From Podochytrium sp. JEL0797 (taxonomy: Eukaryota; Chytridiomycota; Chytridiomycetes; Chytridiales; Chytriomycetaceae), in the NCBI GenBank assembly GCA_027596195.1, contig JADGJG010000646.1:1-14825 (forward strand): 14,825 nucleotides of DNA, given 5' to 3'. Positions 1 to 7,991 of this stretch are shown here, piece by piece. Numbering within the stretch: position 1 is the stretch's first letter; each line of letters starts with the position of its first letter. Below the pieces are notes generated by a model. That model was not told the origin of the DNA, did no database searches, and saw nothing but the letters and a program-made list of their open reading frames with translations. The translations under genes were made by a program, and so were the position numbers.

Positions 1-73
1 AAACCTCAATGAACCTGTGTGTGCCACCCAGGCGGTCTATAAAAATGAAAAGGGGGTCTTTTTAATTTTCATT

Positions 74-78
74 CCCCC

Positions 79-109
<31 letters not shown>
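74..109. repeat. Poly-C tract followed by (CA)n microsatellite
   Basis: An uninterrupted run of about 22 C residues (74-95) passes directly into a CA dinucleotide repeat (95-109). It lies about 40 bp upstream of the first start codon. Long C homopolymers are prone to length errors in sequencing and assembly, so the exact length should not be trusted. Confidence 0.95.
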
Positions 110-147
110 CGCGTCTCCCACCCCAATTCTGAAAAAAATTTAGACTC

Positions 148-943
148 ATGACGAAGATGAATGAATCATTGAACAGAAAGAAAGTGATGACAGAGGAAAT
201 GCAGATCGGTCTCGACACCCTCATTCAACGAGTATCTCTCCTTGCTGAGGCCAATTCAGCGTCTCCATTGCACGACACGGATTGGCGCGAGGAATACGAA
301 AAACTCATGACTCTGTAAGTGCCACCAAGTCTATTACCTAATTTTCAGCCACCACTGATGACCGCGACAGGACAAGACAGATCATCTCTTTATTAAGTTC
401 CACACCTACAGAAGTTGCATTCGATTCGGGTCTTGAACTCGAGGCGACACCGTGAGTCAAATCGATATCTCCGCCTTTTTTGCTCAATCATAACCGAATA
501 GTAGCACCCAACAGAATCAAGACCTCCAACACCAAAACCACCTTCTCCAAACCCGACGCCGAATCCTCGAATCAAACCTCAAACTTCCCCCCAATTCAAA
601 ACATTCCGATTCACCGCCGCCGCCCCCGCCGAACACAACACACCTCGACTTCATTCGCCACGAATCCAAACTCGCCCACAACTCACCTACCATGCCACGC
701 CTCAAAAACCTACTCACACGTCCCGACATGATCCCCCCCATGGACACGCGTTCATCGTCCCTCGCGTCCGTGTACTCTCGTGACGATCCGAGAGTTTCGG
801 TAGAAGATCTTGTTGTTGGGTTGAATTTGAAAAACACGTTGGTGGAGAGTTTGGCACCGAAACTCACGCGGGAGGCCGTGGTGTATCAGCACTTGACTCA
901 CGTGAGTCTTCATAAGAAGGCAGAAGGCAAGTCGGGAGTTTAA
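148..943 (+). CDS. Hypothetical protein, three exons, coiled-coil-like
   Basis: I do not recognise the family. The best model joins exons 148-314, 371-451 and 502-943, giving 229 residues. Introns 315-370 (GTAAGT...CAG) and 452-501 (GTGAGT...TAG) are the only acceptor choices that keep the frame open; acceptors at 348, 380 and 514 run into a stop or another frame. The N-terminal 80 residues are polar and probably helical. A Gln/Leu/Arg-rich segment (about 85-110) looks coiled-coil, then comes a run of six prolines and a conserved-looking C-terminal part rich in charged residues (about 145-215). There is no signal peptide or membrane segment. A GTGAGT at 902 could start another intron leading into the decayed ORF at 1131-1403, in which case the true C-terminus would be longer. 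A small kinetochore, tethering or complex subunit would fit the look, but nothing identifies it. Confidence 0.6.
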
Positions 944-1130
944 CCCCGAGGGTCAAGGGCGCGTATTATGCCCTTCCGGAGGGTCGTCCCTACTGCTTTT
1001 TTCCCGCAGACATAAATACATCAGTTGCTTTTTATCCTAACGAAGGGTGCCCCTTGATCCTAACATTGTAATAAGAGTTGTGGGCGGATGCTGTAGCCGT
1101 TCCACTTTTTTTCACCATCTAGAAATAATA

Positions 1131-1403
1131 GTGCCCACTGTGGCCGAGAATGAGGACGCTGCGCTCATGCAAGAGTAGCTAGACTTGCTCGCTCCTCGCG
1201 GAGTTGAAGGGGAGAGGCTCCAATGGCAGACGGCTGAACATCCTGAGTTTTGGAAGCCACAACTGCCACCAACCCAAGAAATGAATTCGACTTTACCGAC
1301 ACCATCCACATCGACGCAAGGTTGGGATGGTGACGGACTTGATGTTCCATGCAATGGTACCAATCAAGACGGGCGAGCAAAAGTATGCCGAATCATATTT
1401 TAG
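1131..1403 (+). pseudogene. Exon-like reading frame interrupted by a TAG codon
   Basis: One plus-strand frame reads as a natural-looking acidic helical segment. It is broken by a single TAG at 1176-1178 in a context (Q-E-stop-L-D-L-L) where CAG would restore a coiled-coil-like heptad. It then continues through a Trp/Glu/Pro-rich stretch to a stop at 1401-1403. It lies about 190 bp after the first gene on the same strand and may be that gene's former last exon, but no acceptor joins them in frame except a weak one at 1148. The rest of 944-1682 holds no gene I can support. It includes a short hairpin-capable sequence around 954-974 and an AT-rich stretch before the next promoter. Confidence 0.3.
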
Positions 1404-1611
1404 TCATGAAATTTTTGCGTGATCTTCCACCGAAGCCGTGGGAAGTGAACCGAACATGGATGCTCTCTGTCATTCCAGCTCTTGATCAAGACTGGCATTA
1501 CACAAATTCCATAAAAGTATTAATAAACGAGGACTTGGCATTTGAATCAAGCCCCATTTTTAAGCCGGATGTGTTATGCCAAGTCAGCAAATGTGTAATT
1601 CTGGAATTCTC

Positions 1612-1619
1612 TATAAAAG
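1612..1619 (+). promoter_or_regulatory. TATA box of the seven-TM gene
   Basis: TATAAAAG lies 64 nt upstream of the ATG at 1683, a usual spacing for a fungal TATA promoter with a short leader. It is the only good TATA match in the preceding 100 bp. Confidence 0.6.
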
Positions 1620-1682
1620 GATCATTCCTCGAGATTATATCCTCCTCACCAACAAATAAGTCGTCAACCACAATCATTAAAA

Positions 1683-2630
1683 ATGTCAAGCGCCAACCCA
1701 ATGTCCATGCTTCCACCCGGATTCAAAATCGATTACCCCATGTTCGCGAGCTGGTACTCGGAAGCCGCCGCTTGGATCTGCATGTGCATCCTCATTGTCA
1801 TGATGGGTGTCATGGCGTTCAACCTCGTCTACCTGGCCAAAACAGGTCACTCCAAGATGATTTACGCTTACCTCATCATGTACTGCGTTCTGCGAATTGT
1901 CGCGTTCGCCATTCGAGGATACGACCTCGTGGGGGATCACGGCCAAAACTTTTCCGACTACAAAGCCGCTATGATTCTCATCTCTCTCGGATTCATGCCG
2001 CTTGCCGAAATTCTGGGATTCAACGTCCTCGAGACCTCTTCAATTATCTACAAGTACACCCACTCAACCTACAAAAAGCTCAAGATCCTCCTTCTCTTCT
2101 TGTTTGTCACGTTCGGAAGCTGTGTCGCCATCTACGTCTTCGACTTTGTCCTCAACAAGCCATTCGGCGCCAAGACCGACTTGTACCGCACAGACCTCGT
2201 CCTCAGAGAATTTGGATTCGACGGACTGTTTGGCATCTGCATTTTCGCCCTCTTTGCGTCCCTGCACAACGCGTACAAGATCAGCAGCGCGCCCCACATT
2301 GCGACCGAGTTCAAGCCGCGGCTTCGTAACGTCATGTTCTTGGTCGCCTTCCAATCGTGTCTCATGTGCATCAAACTCGCCTACACAACATACCGGAACT
2401 GGAGACCCGAGAGTTTCAAGTCCGAATGCGGGTGGTACCTGTTGTCTATCATGATGGAAATGCTGTATGTTGTTCCGTTTATGAGCCACCGATGGTTGAG
2501 TGTGTATGATGATATTTATTCCAAGGAGGAGGAGTGTGAAAGGAAGGAGGGGGTTGAGGAGATGCGTGATTTGGAGGAGGGGTGGATGGGGAGTAGTGGC
2601 GATTCTGTCAGCTCTGTCGAGAAGGCATAA
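1683..2630 (+). CDS. Seven-transmembrane membrane protein (fungal RTA1/DUF7702-like)
   Basis: This is a single-exon gene of 315 residues. Seven hydrophobic segments can be seen at roughly residues 24-50, 60-80, 93-115, 133-157, 180-200, 217-238 and 251-272. An acidic, Ser-rich cytosolic tail (about 275-315) follows. Its architecture resembles fungal seven-TM families such as RTA1-like lipid-translocating exporters and DUF7702. The segment around residues 65-80 (Y-x-I-M-Y-C-V-L-R-I) is reminiscent of these, but I cannot assign it firmly. A receptor role is possible but unproven. The start is supported by AAAATG context and a TATA box 64 nt upstream. The tail is encoded by a strikingly G-rich stretch (2521-2600), whereas the 5' end is C-rich. 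Two tandem AATAAA signals follow about 150 nt after the stop. Confidence 0.75.
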   Translation: MSSANPMSMLPPGFKIDYPMFASWYSEAAAWICMCILIVMMGVMAFNLVYLAKTGHSKMIYAYLIMYCVLRIVAFAIRGYDLVGDHGQNFSDYKAAMILISLGFMPLAEILGFNVLETSSIIYKYTHSTYKKLKILLLFLFVTFGSCVAIYVFDFVLNKPFGAKTDLYRTDLVLREFGFDGLFGICIFALFASLHNAYKISSAPHIATEFKPRLRNVMFLVAFQSCLMCIKLAYTTYRNWRPESFKSECGWYLLSIMMEMLYVVPFMSHRWLSVYDDIYSKEEECERKEGVEEMRDLEEGWMGSSGDSVSSVEKA

Positions 2631-2782
2631 GGGTCTTGCCGATATACCTATTTATTTTGAAATGCAATTCGTCCTTAAATATAGAATTCCTTTCGCCTTC
2701 TTCTCTTTTCCAAATTCTCCTTTTACAACGCGTTTGGTCACGCGTTTTTACTGGCGTTTTTGAAATATGGTTGTCAAGGTTC

Positions 2783-2799
2783 AATAAAGTGTCAATAAA
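2783..2799 (+). terminator. Tandem AATAAA polyadenylation signals
   Basis: Two copies of TCAATAAAG occur 11 nt apart (AATAAA at 2783-2788 and 2794-2799), 150-165 nt after the stop of the seven-TM gene. They probably direct its 3' end formation. They also lie only 120 nt before the next gene's likely start, so the two transcription units are tightly packed. Confidence 0.55.
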
Positions 2800-2920
2800 G
2801 AATCATGCGCCAAAACTCTCTCTCTTCCTTCGTGTCTCGATTCATCTGCTCGCGAAGACGAGATCTTGGCCCTGGCCAATCTCCGCAAATCTCCCCAGGT
2901 ACGTTTTCCTGCCACAAAAC

Positions 2921-4243
2921 ATGGTCACCGATACTGGCGTTCCCCCGCTCACCGAGTCCACCCCTCCCCCCTTAGACTTGCCACCTCCACCCACGACCCC
3001 AGACTCCGAAACATCCATCTCCCTCTTCCCCACCACTGCCCACTGGTCCCCCGACGGCCTTCACGTTCCCCTTAAGGGCTGGTGCCATATCTCCCACCGC
3101 ACCTCCTTCCGCCGCAACCTGATCCTCGGACTCGGCAGACGCCTCCTCAGCCCGATCCGCAGCCACTATACCAAAGAAAGCGACTCAACCTTCCATGAAC
3201 GTGCGGGAGCGTTTCTGGACAGCAGCTTAACCGAGCAAGGATGCATTCGCGTGGTGGTCCGCGGGTTAAAGCTGAAAGTGGAGGAAGTGGATCGATTAGA
3301 TTGGGAGGATGAGAGGAGGCAGATGAGTGTGGTGGAGTTGGAGGGGTTGTGTGACGGTGGGGTTGAGGTGTGGCCTCTTTTGGACAAGAGTGGCCTGTTT
3401 TCGGAGGAGGTCGTAATTCCAGAAGAGGTTGTACGCAAGTGGATTGACGAGGCGGGAGAGGGAGCGGTGATTGATCAGTTGGATATCGTGGCTTACAAAG
3501 CGAAAGGTGTGTGATTGCATCGCGATTCAAACTTACCACTGACCACTGGTACAGGCGATCAAGCCGGAACCAACGACTACACGACATGCACAATCGTCTC
3601 TTCAGACGGAATCTCCATCATCACGGACCTCGACGACACCATCAAACACTCGGACGTTTTCAAAGGCGCCACAAGCGCACTCAACAACGCCTTTTTTGTC
3701 CCCACCTCAACCCCCATCGCGGGCATGTCGGAACTCTACCAAATGTTTTACAACAACTCGAAAGCCGCGTTCCATTACGTGTCGGCGTCGCCATTTCAGT
3801 TGGCGGATCCCATTGACTCGTTTTTGATCGAGAATGGGTTCCCGGCTGGTAGTGTGGTGTTGAGGGATGTGTGGGTGCAGAGGTCGAGGAGGGAATATAA
3901 GGATGCGGTTGCGAAAGAGTTGTTTACTGTGAGTTCAAAACGCCCGTGTGTTCATTTTGGCAGCGCCTGTCTCCTGAAACTCAAGCTTTTTTTCCAACAG
4001 AAATACCCAAACCGCAAATTCATTCTCATTGGCGACGCGGGTGAAAAAGACGCAGAGATCTACGCCAAGATTTTCACAGACTATCCGGGACGCGTTGTCA
4101 AGATTCTGATTCGCGACGTGAGCGACGGCAAGGATGAAGCCAAGTTAAAGATTGTGAGGGATGCGTTGGTGGCGATTCCAGAGGACATTCATGCCGTGTT
4201 TACGGATCCCACGACGTTGCATGAATTGACGTTGTCTTTTTGA
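2921..4243 (+). CDS. App1-like phosphatidate phosphatase (DUF2183), three exons
   Basis: Joining 2921-3506, 3555-3928 and 4001-4243 gives 400 residues. The N-terminal half has the App1-family opening with F-P-T-T-A-H-W-S-P-D-G (about 33-43). The C-terminal DUF2183 domain carries the HAD-type DLDDT motif (D-x-D-x-T; the D-L-D-D-T after I-I-T) and a later GDAGEKD block matching the GDSGEHD of yeast App1. Known members dephosphorylate phosphatidic acid to diacylglycerol and act at actin patches and endocytic sites. Introns 3507-3554 and 3929-4000 have GTGTGT/GTGAGT donors; the second is 72 nt and stop-free in frame. The start is uncertain. ATG 2921 has a strong context (AAACATGG), but an ATG at 2805 could be spliced in frame from a GTACGT donor at 2899 to an acceptor ending at 2975, giving 413 residues. 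Yeast App1 is longer (over 500 residues) with a C-terminal extension absent here. Confidence 0.85.
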
Positions 4244-4751
4244 GAGACGATAGAGAGTGATATAGAAATAAGAGATTTTAGTATACAACAAAGAGGGAGG
4301 AGCGTGGAAGGGCGTTCGTTTTGACAGCATGCAGTAGCAAGAGGCCGTTCGCATAGTATGAAGCATGAGAATTGCTTATTTTTCTGCAGGCCAAGAACGG
4401 CACGTGCGGTTTGTGGTTCCGAACTTCCGTTTCCGCCCACCTCTGCAGCTGCTTGAACTTTCCTTAAAAAAACGCGACGCGACTCCCATAATATCTCATT
4501 ATTTGATAGCGCCCAACAACGAATTGTGTACGCTTCGAGTTACGCGACTTGAATTCATTCGGATCGTCCCTAAAATCAATCCAATCCCAAACAAAACGAT
4601 TTCGGATTCTGTATGCCAGAATGGCGTGGAATACAATTCGAGAAATGACATATGGTAGGTAGACGGGCTTTATTCGAATCGCTCGGTTCTCTCTTTTTTT
4701 CCAAGTTTCGAATCACGAGACTCAATCACCGCGGATAAATTCGACTACGGC
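4244..4751. other. Gap between convergent genes, no gene seen
   Basis: This is the shared 3' flank of the App1-like gene (plus) and the ATP synthase subunit g gene (minus). An open frame of 97 codons starts at 4365, but its translation has no recognisable domain, it lacks the exon composition seen in the real genes here, and nothing supports expression. Two TTCGAATC words (around 4670 and 4708) recall a tRNA B box but have no matching T-arm or acceptor stem. The segment from 4690 is T-rich. Confidence 0.6.
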
Positions 4752-5143
4752 TTAGTGGTGACCACCAGCAGCGTGGGCACTAGGACACACAATACAGCAA
4801 TTAGCCATCCGTGCAGATCAGAGCACAGACACTCCGAAACTCACCCCGGGACCTTGTATCCAACCAGCGATGCTCTGCCGACCATCTCACCGACCAGGAA
4901 GAAGCCGTAGACGGTGAAACCGCCCGCAGCAACCTGTCCGGCCTGCTTGACGGTCAGGTTCTTCCAGGCGCCCTTCTGGGCGTACGCGAACATGTTTCCG
5001 AAGCCGGCGTTTGCCTCGGCGATCTGCGCGGCGGAGGGGATCGAGACATTGGCGCCCTTGGCGACGAGGCCAACGAAGGAGGTGGCAACGTTGAGGGAGT
5101 GCGCGCCAAAAGACATGGCCTTGGTGGCGAGTTGGGCAGCCAT
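4752..5143 (-). CDS. ATP20: Mitochondrial F1Fo ATP synthase subunit g, two exons
   Basis: Exon 1 is 5143-4845 and exon 2 is 4779-4752, separated by a 65-nt intron (4844-4780, GTGAGT...CTAG). The product is 108 residues, normal for subunit g (about 100-115). The C-terminal membrane segment contains the family signature Y-G-F-F-L-V-G-E-M-V-G-R with glycines spaced for helix packing; in known fungal subunit g, a GxxxG motif there supports ATP synthase dimerisation at crista rims. The protein sits in the mitochondrial inner membrane with subunit e. Splicing replaces an immediate TGA with a short Gly/His-rich end (A-H-A-A-G-G-H-H), which resembles the His-containing C-termini I associate with fungal homologues. 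The start has a strong AAAAATGG context. Its ATG is only 34 bp from that of the divergently transcribed DTW-domain gene. Confidence 0.9.
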
Positions 5144-5177
5144 TTTTCGTTTTTTTTTCTTTCGACAGCCTGTCAAA
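5144..5177. promoter_or_regulatory. 34-bp intergenic space between divergent start codons
   Basis: Only 34 bp separate the start codons of the subunit g gene (minus) and the DTW-domain gene (plus). The space is a T-rich tract (T runs interrupted by CG) followed by CTTTCGACAG. No TATA box fits inside it, so leaders or promoters must overlap the neighbouring coding sequence, or a 5' leader intron is used. The plus-strand T-rich tract ending in CGACAG would itself serve as an intron acceptor just upstream of ATG 5178. Confidence 0.5.
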
Positions 5178-6182
5178 ATGTCGTCGTCAACACCCAAACG
5201 CTTCCAGTGCGACAACACACCCCAATGCAAGGGAAAATCATCCCTCCTTTTCTGCCCAGTCTGCTGCACCACATTCCCCGGCGAGAAAACAACCCCGCCC
5301 GTGTCGCTCCCACTCCCACTCCACATGTATCGCCACCCCGCTGAGAAACTCACAAAGTCAACATCGGTACACGCAAAAGTAGTGGCTCCTGAAGACACGA
5401 CTCTGTTTGTCGAAGATTGCAAGGCCTTGGGTGCAAATCTGGGCGGACTGTTGACCGACCGGTATCCCGATCCAAGCAGAGTCCTCTTGCTGTTTCCTTC
5501 CAAGGTGTGTGCCATTTAGCCATTGAGATCTGGATTCAGAATGCTTTATCGTACTCGAATCCTCCACCTCCAACACATATTCTCAAAATTCCGATGCCTT
5601 CAGAACGCGAAACCCCTCTCCCAACTCCCCCGCTCCTCCTTCGATACACTCATTGTCCTCGACGGCACCTGGCAACAAGCCAAGGGCATGTACAAGTCTC
5701 TTGAACACGTTGGTTTCCAATCCGTTACGATTGGTTTCCCCGACGATTCGGCAACCACCCATGCGCCGCCCGTGCTTCCCACTGGGACTGAAGAGTCAGT
5801 TGCGTCTCCGACTAAAAAGATTCGTTCGGATCGAGATCTCGGTGATGCAGATGAAGCGAAACTTGGATCCGCTGCTGTCGATGCACCTCCGACAGCCTCC
5901 TTGCCACCCCCTTCCTCCGCAACACCACCACCCCCCGTCAAAACCCTCTTTTGGCGGTACCAATCCCTCGGGGACCACTGTCTCGCAACCATTGAAGCCG
6001 TCTACTATTTCTATCGCGATTACTTTTCCGTGTATTCCCCTGCGGAAGTGTACGACGGGCGGTTTGAAGGATTGTTGTTTTACTTTCGGATTCAGTATGA
6101 AACGGTGCAGAATGCGTATCGCGGTGGGGAGAGGGAGTTTACGAAACGAAAGGCGGGGGCCGAGAGTTATATCAAGAAGTGA
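5178..6182 (+). CDS. DTW-domain tRNA-uridine aminocarboxypropyltransferase, two exons
   Basis: Joining 5178-5504 and 5604-6182 gives 301 residues. Near the N-terminus, Cys pairs (C-x5-C, then C-P-V-C-C, about residues 10-32) match the zinc-binding-like start of DTWD1-type proteins. Then come Y-R-H-P-A-E-K-L-T-K-S-T (about 53-64), L-L-F-P-S-K at the exon junction and the name-giving D-G-T-W (about 126-129). Human DTWD1/DTWD2 and bacterial TapT transfer the aminocarboxypropyl group of S-adenosylmethionine to tRNA uridines (acp3U); this is probably the DTWD1-like cytosolic or nuclear enzyme. The 99-nt intron (GTGTGT...TTCAG) joins L-F-P-S-K to N-A-K-P-L-S-Q in phase 0, as the family expects. An insert of about 60 residues rich in Pro/Ser/Thr/Ala and charged residues (about 155-215) interrupts the domain before the conserved F-W-R-Y-Q and T-I-E-A-V-Y-Y-F blocks. 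Confidence 0.88.
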
Positions 6183-6199
6183 AAAAATTAAGATGAGGT

Positions 6200-6205
6200 A
6201 ATAAA
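6200..6205 (+). terminator. AATAAA polyadenylation signal of the DTW-domain gene
   Basis: AATAAA occurs 17 nt after the stop codon at 6180-6182, followed by a GT-rich stretch (GTGGGTGTTGTTTTATTTTGGGG) typical of a downstream polyadenylation element. Confidence 0.6.
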
Positions 6206-6238
6206 CTGTGGGTGTTGTTTTATTTTGGGGTTCACACT

Positions 6239-6262
6239 TCAGTATCAGACGGTGCAGAATGA
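6239..6262 (+). repeat. Partial copy of the DTW gene 3' coding end
   Basis: The 24 bases here match 6091-6114, inside the last exon of the DTW-domain gene, at 22 positions. Read in the corresponding frame, both encode Q-Y-x-T-V-Q-N, and the copy continues through R...N-F-T-R-F-F-D-E-F to a stop at about 6309. This looks like the remnant of a duplicated 3' end, now lying in the 3' flank. Confidence 0.6.
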
Positions 6263-6377
6263 GCGTCACAGGAAAAACTTCACGCGTTTTTTCGATGAAT
6301 TTGATGACTGAGCGTCGGTCGGCGACTCGCTTGGCAATCTCGCAATATTGTCAATAAAAACACGCTTTGATTCAATA

Positions 6378-6869
6378 ATGAACCTGATTAGCGCGAACAT
6401 GTACAACCTCGTGGTGTCACCACAAGGCGTTGGTGGTCTTTCATCTAGTTCGTGTGCTCAACTGATCCCTGTCGACTCCTGCCTTCACTTTTGCTTGTCG
6501 TATGTGAAAGTCACCACATCTGGAGTCTCTGGGAACTCTCTATTTGCTGCAGTTCCAGTCTGTGGTTGCACATGTCCTGAAATCAATCTCATCAGCGGTG
6601 CTGGTTCTGTCACAACCGACTTGTCTTTGACCTCTGCTGCCAATGATCCTCTGTCTCTGATATTAACCAGCGCTTCGATCACCTCAACTTCCCCATGTTC
6701 TTTAAGTTTCGTCGCGACTGTTCCATCGGCACCAGCCAATAACGGGAAACAGTGTCAAGGCATTCCTGCCCAGGTGCCAAGGATCAACCCAGATTTGACA
6801 AATAACGGGGGGTTTAAGAGAGTTTCTCGTGCTGTAATGGGGATTGTGGGGGCTATTCTCCTTTCATGA
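6378..6869 (+). CDS. Small cysteine-containing protein with hydrophobic C-terminus
   Basis: This single-exon frame encodes 163 residues from the first ATG (6378); an in-frame ATG at 6399 is an alternative. I do not recognise the family. It is rich in Ser/Thr/Val/Ala and has eight or so cysteines, including a tight V-C-G-C-T-C-P cluster about a third of the way in, as in extracellular disulphide-bonded proteins. The last 15 residues (about 149-163) are hydrophobic after a basic K-R-V-S-R, preceded by N-N-G-G, which resembles a GPI-attachment or tail-anchor region. A matching N-terminal signal peptide is missing from this frame, so the gene may be 5'-truncated or lack an upstream exon. An AATAAA 34 nt after the stop supports a real transcript. 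The upstream flank contains a rearranged DTW gene tail, which fits truncation. Confidence 0.55.
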   Translation: MNLISANMYNLVVSPQGVGGLSSSSCAQLIPVDSCLHFCLSYVKVTTSGVSGNSLFAAVPVCGCTCPEINLISGAGSVTTDLSLTSAANDPLSLILTSASITSTSPCSLSFVATVPSAPANNGKQCQGIPAQVPRINPDLTNNGGFKRVSRAVMGIVGAILLS

Positions 6870-6902
6870 CCTTTTTCTTTGTTTTCTTCACGATCGACAC
6901 AA

Positions 6903-6908
6903 AATAAA
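6903..6908 (+). terminator. AATAAA polyadenylation signal of the small cysteine-containing gene
   Basis: AATAAA lies 34 nt after the stop at 6869, in an AC-rich context just after a T-rich stretch. The zinc-finger gene begins 194 nt further on. Confidence 0.5.
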
Positions 6909-7101
6909 ACCCTCCATTCTTTTGCGTCACAGCCAATATCTAAGATTTCTGAGCTGTTTTACCGTTTCCAAAGAGAAATTACGGAAACGGATGACCACGT
7001 GTTTTGTGCTTGGCTCCTTCCGGAGGAAAAGCGACCCATTTTCCCGTGCTTGGCCACCGATCCAAAAAAATCTCCCCCCCAAAAAACGCACCCCTTTCGC
7101 A

Positions 7102-7814
7102 ATGTCCACTTCCCCGCTGTTCATCGTGGTCCCTCCGCCTTCCGAATCCCCCGCAGTCAACTCGCACCAGACTCCACCCCCACCCACCACGAAGCCCCCC
7201 ACCACGGGTGGTCCCCTCGAGTGTCTCACGTGCCACAAGAAGTTTCGCCAAAAAGCCGTAAGCGCCCCACCTCCCCCCCTCTCCTGCCTTTACCCCATAC
7301 TCACTCACGCTCTGCGTCTCACCCCATCCAGGGCCTCGTCCGCCACTCCAAACTCCACACCAACACCACCCCCTTCGCATGTCACGCCTGCCCCCGCGCC
7401 TTTACCCGTGCCGATCACCTCAAAAAACACGTGCGTATCCATACGGGAGAGAAACCGTACAAATGTGCTTTCTGTCCTGAGCGGTACATCCAAAGTGTTC
7501 ATTTGACGCAGCATGTGGAGAGGATGCATCCCGGGGAGGTTGTGGGGGAGGAATTGAGTGAGAGAAAAAGCTCGCGGTCAGGAAGGAAGGGTGTTTTGAA
7601 TGTTGCAGTGGCTGATGTGGCTCGTGCGGGGTTGAGTCGCGGGTTGAGGACGCCGCCTGTGGAGGTGGAGAGAAGGGATGGGAGGGTGGCGGAGTCGGGG
7701 CGTGGGGTGATTTGGTCGCGGCAGGTGTTTGAAGAGGAAGAACGTCAACAGCGGCATGTGGAGTCGGTGCAGGTGTTGGAAATAGCGGCGATTTTGTTGA
7801 GTTTGGGTGCTTGA
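7102..7814 (+). CDS. C2H2 zinc-finger protein, three fingers, two exons
   Basis: Joining 7102-7257 and 7332-7814 gives 212 residues. A Pro/Thr-rich N-terminus (about 1-40) is followed by three C2H2 fingers. Finger 1 is C-x2-C (C-L-T-C) with its two His in H-S-K-L-H; finger 2 starts C-H-A-C and ends H-V-R-I-H; finger 3 starts C-A-F-C and ends H-V-E-R-M-H. Fingers 2 and 3 are joined by the classic T-G-E-K-P-Y linker, which indicates DNA binding. The 74-nt intron (GTAAGC...CCAG) cuts inside finger 1, between its Cys pair and His pair. A basic patch after finger 3 (R-K-S-S-R-S-G-R-K) may be a nuclear localisation signal. The C-terminal 90 residues are charged and of low complexity, encoded by very G-rich DNA. 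It is probably a transcription factor; targets cannot be inferred. Start context CGCAATGT is moderate. Confidence 0.8.
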
Positions 7815-7913
7815 GAGGTTGTTTGTGTGATTTGACGGCGAGACGCGCGTTGGAGGAACCCGTTGTAAATTTGAGTTTTGTAATATTGTTTTGTGTTTTT
7901 GTTTTTGCAGTGC

Positions 7914-7919
7914 ATTAAA
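7914..7919 (+). terminator. ATTAAA polyadenylation signal of the zinc-finger gene
   Basis: ATTAAA occurs 100 nt after the stop at 7814, downstream of a GT/T-rich tract. It is the only close match to the canonical hexamer in this flank. Confidence 0.4.
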
Positions 7920-7991
7920 GAATTTATCAGAATATGCGGCAAGTAAGGACTGACGACAAATTAACGTCTTGATACCGTAATTCTTGCGACT

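Noticed and set aside
952..980. Hairpin AAGGGC...GCCCTT as a transcription terminator
   Set aside because: Factor-independent hairpin terminators are a bacterial feature, and the surrounding genes are clearly eukaryotic; the stem is also only six base pairs.
1349..2329. 326-codon frame overlapping the seven-TM gene
   Set aside because: Its second half is the +1 shadow of the membrane protein's codons (His/Arg/Pro-rich) and its first half has no similarity I know.
2805..2975. Upstream first exon for the App1-like gene (2805-2898 with a GTACGT intron)
   Set aside because: It splices in frame and is possible, but ATG 2921 has the better start context and the two polyadenylation signals lie immediately before 2805; kept as an alternative in the gene entry.
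4365..4658. 97-codon open frame between the App1-like and ATP synthase subunit g genes
   Set aside because: No recognisable domain, no polyadenylation signal or promoter, and it lacks the composition of true exons here; probably chance in the gap between convergent genes.
4660..4720. Possible tRNA gene because of TTCGAATC words
   Set aside because: No paired T-arm, anticodon arm or acceptor stem could be drawn on either strand.
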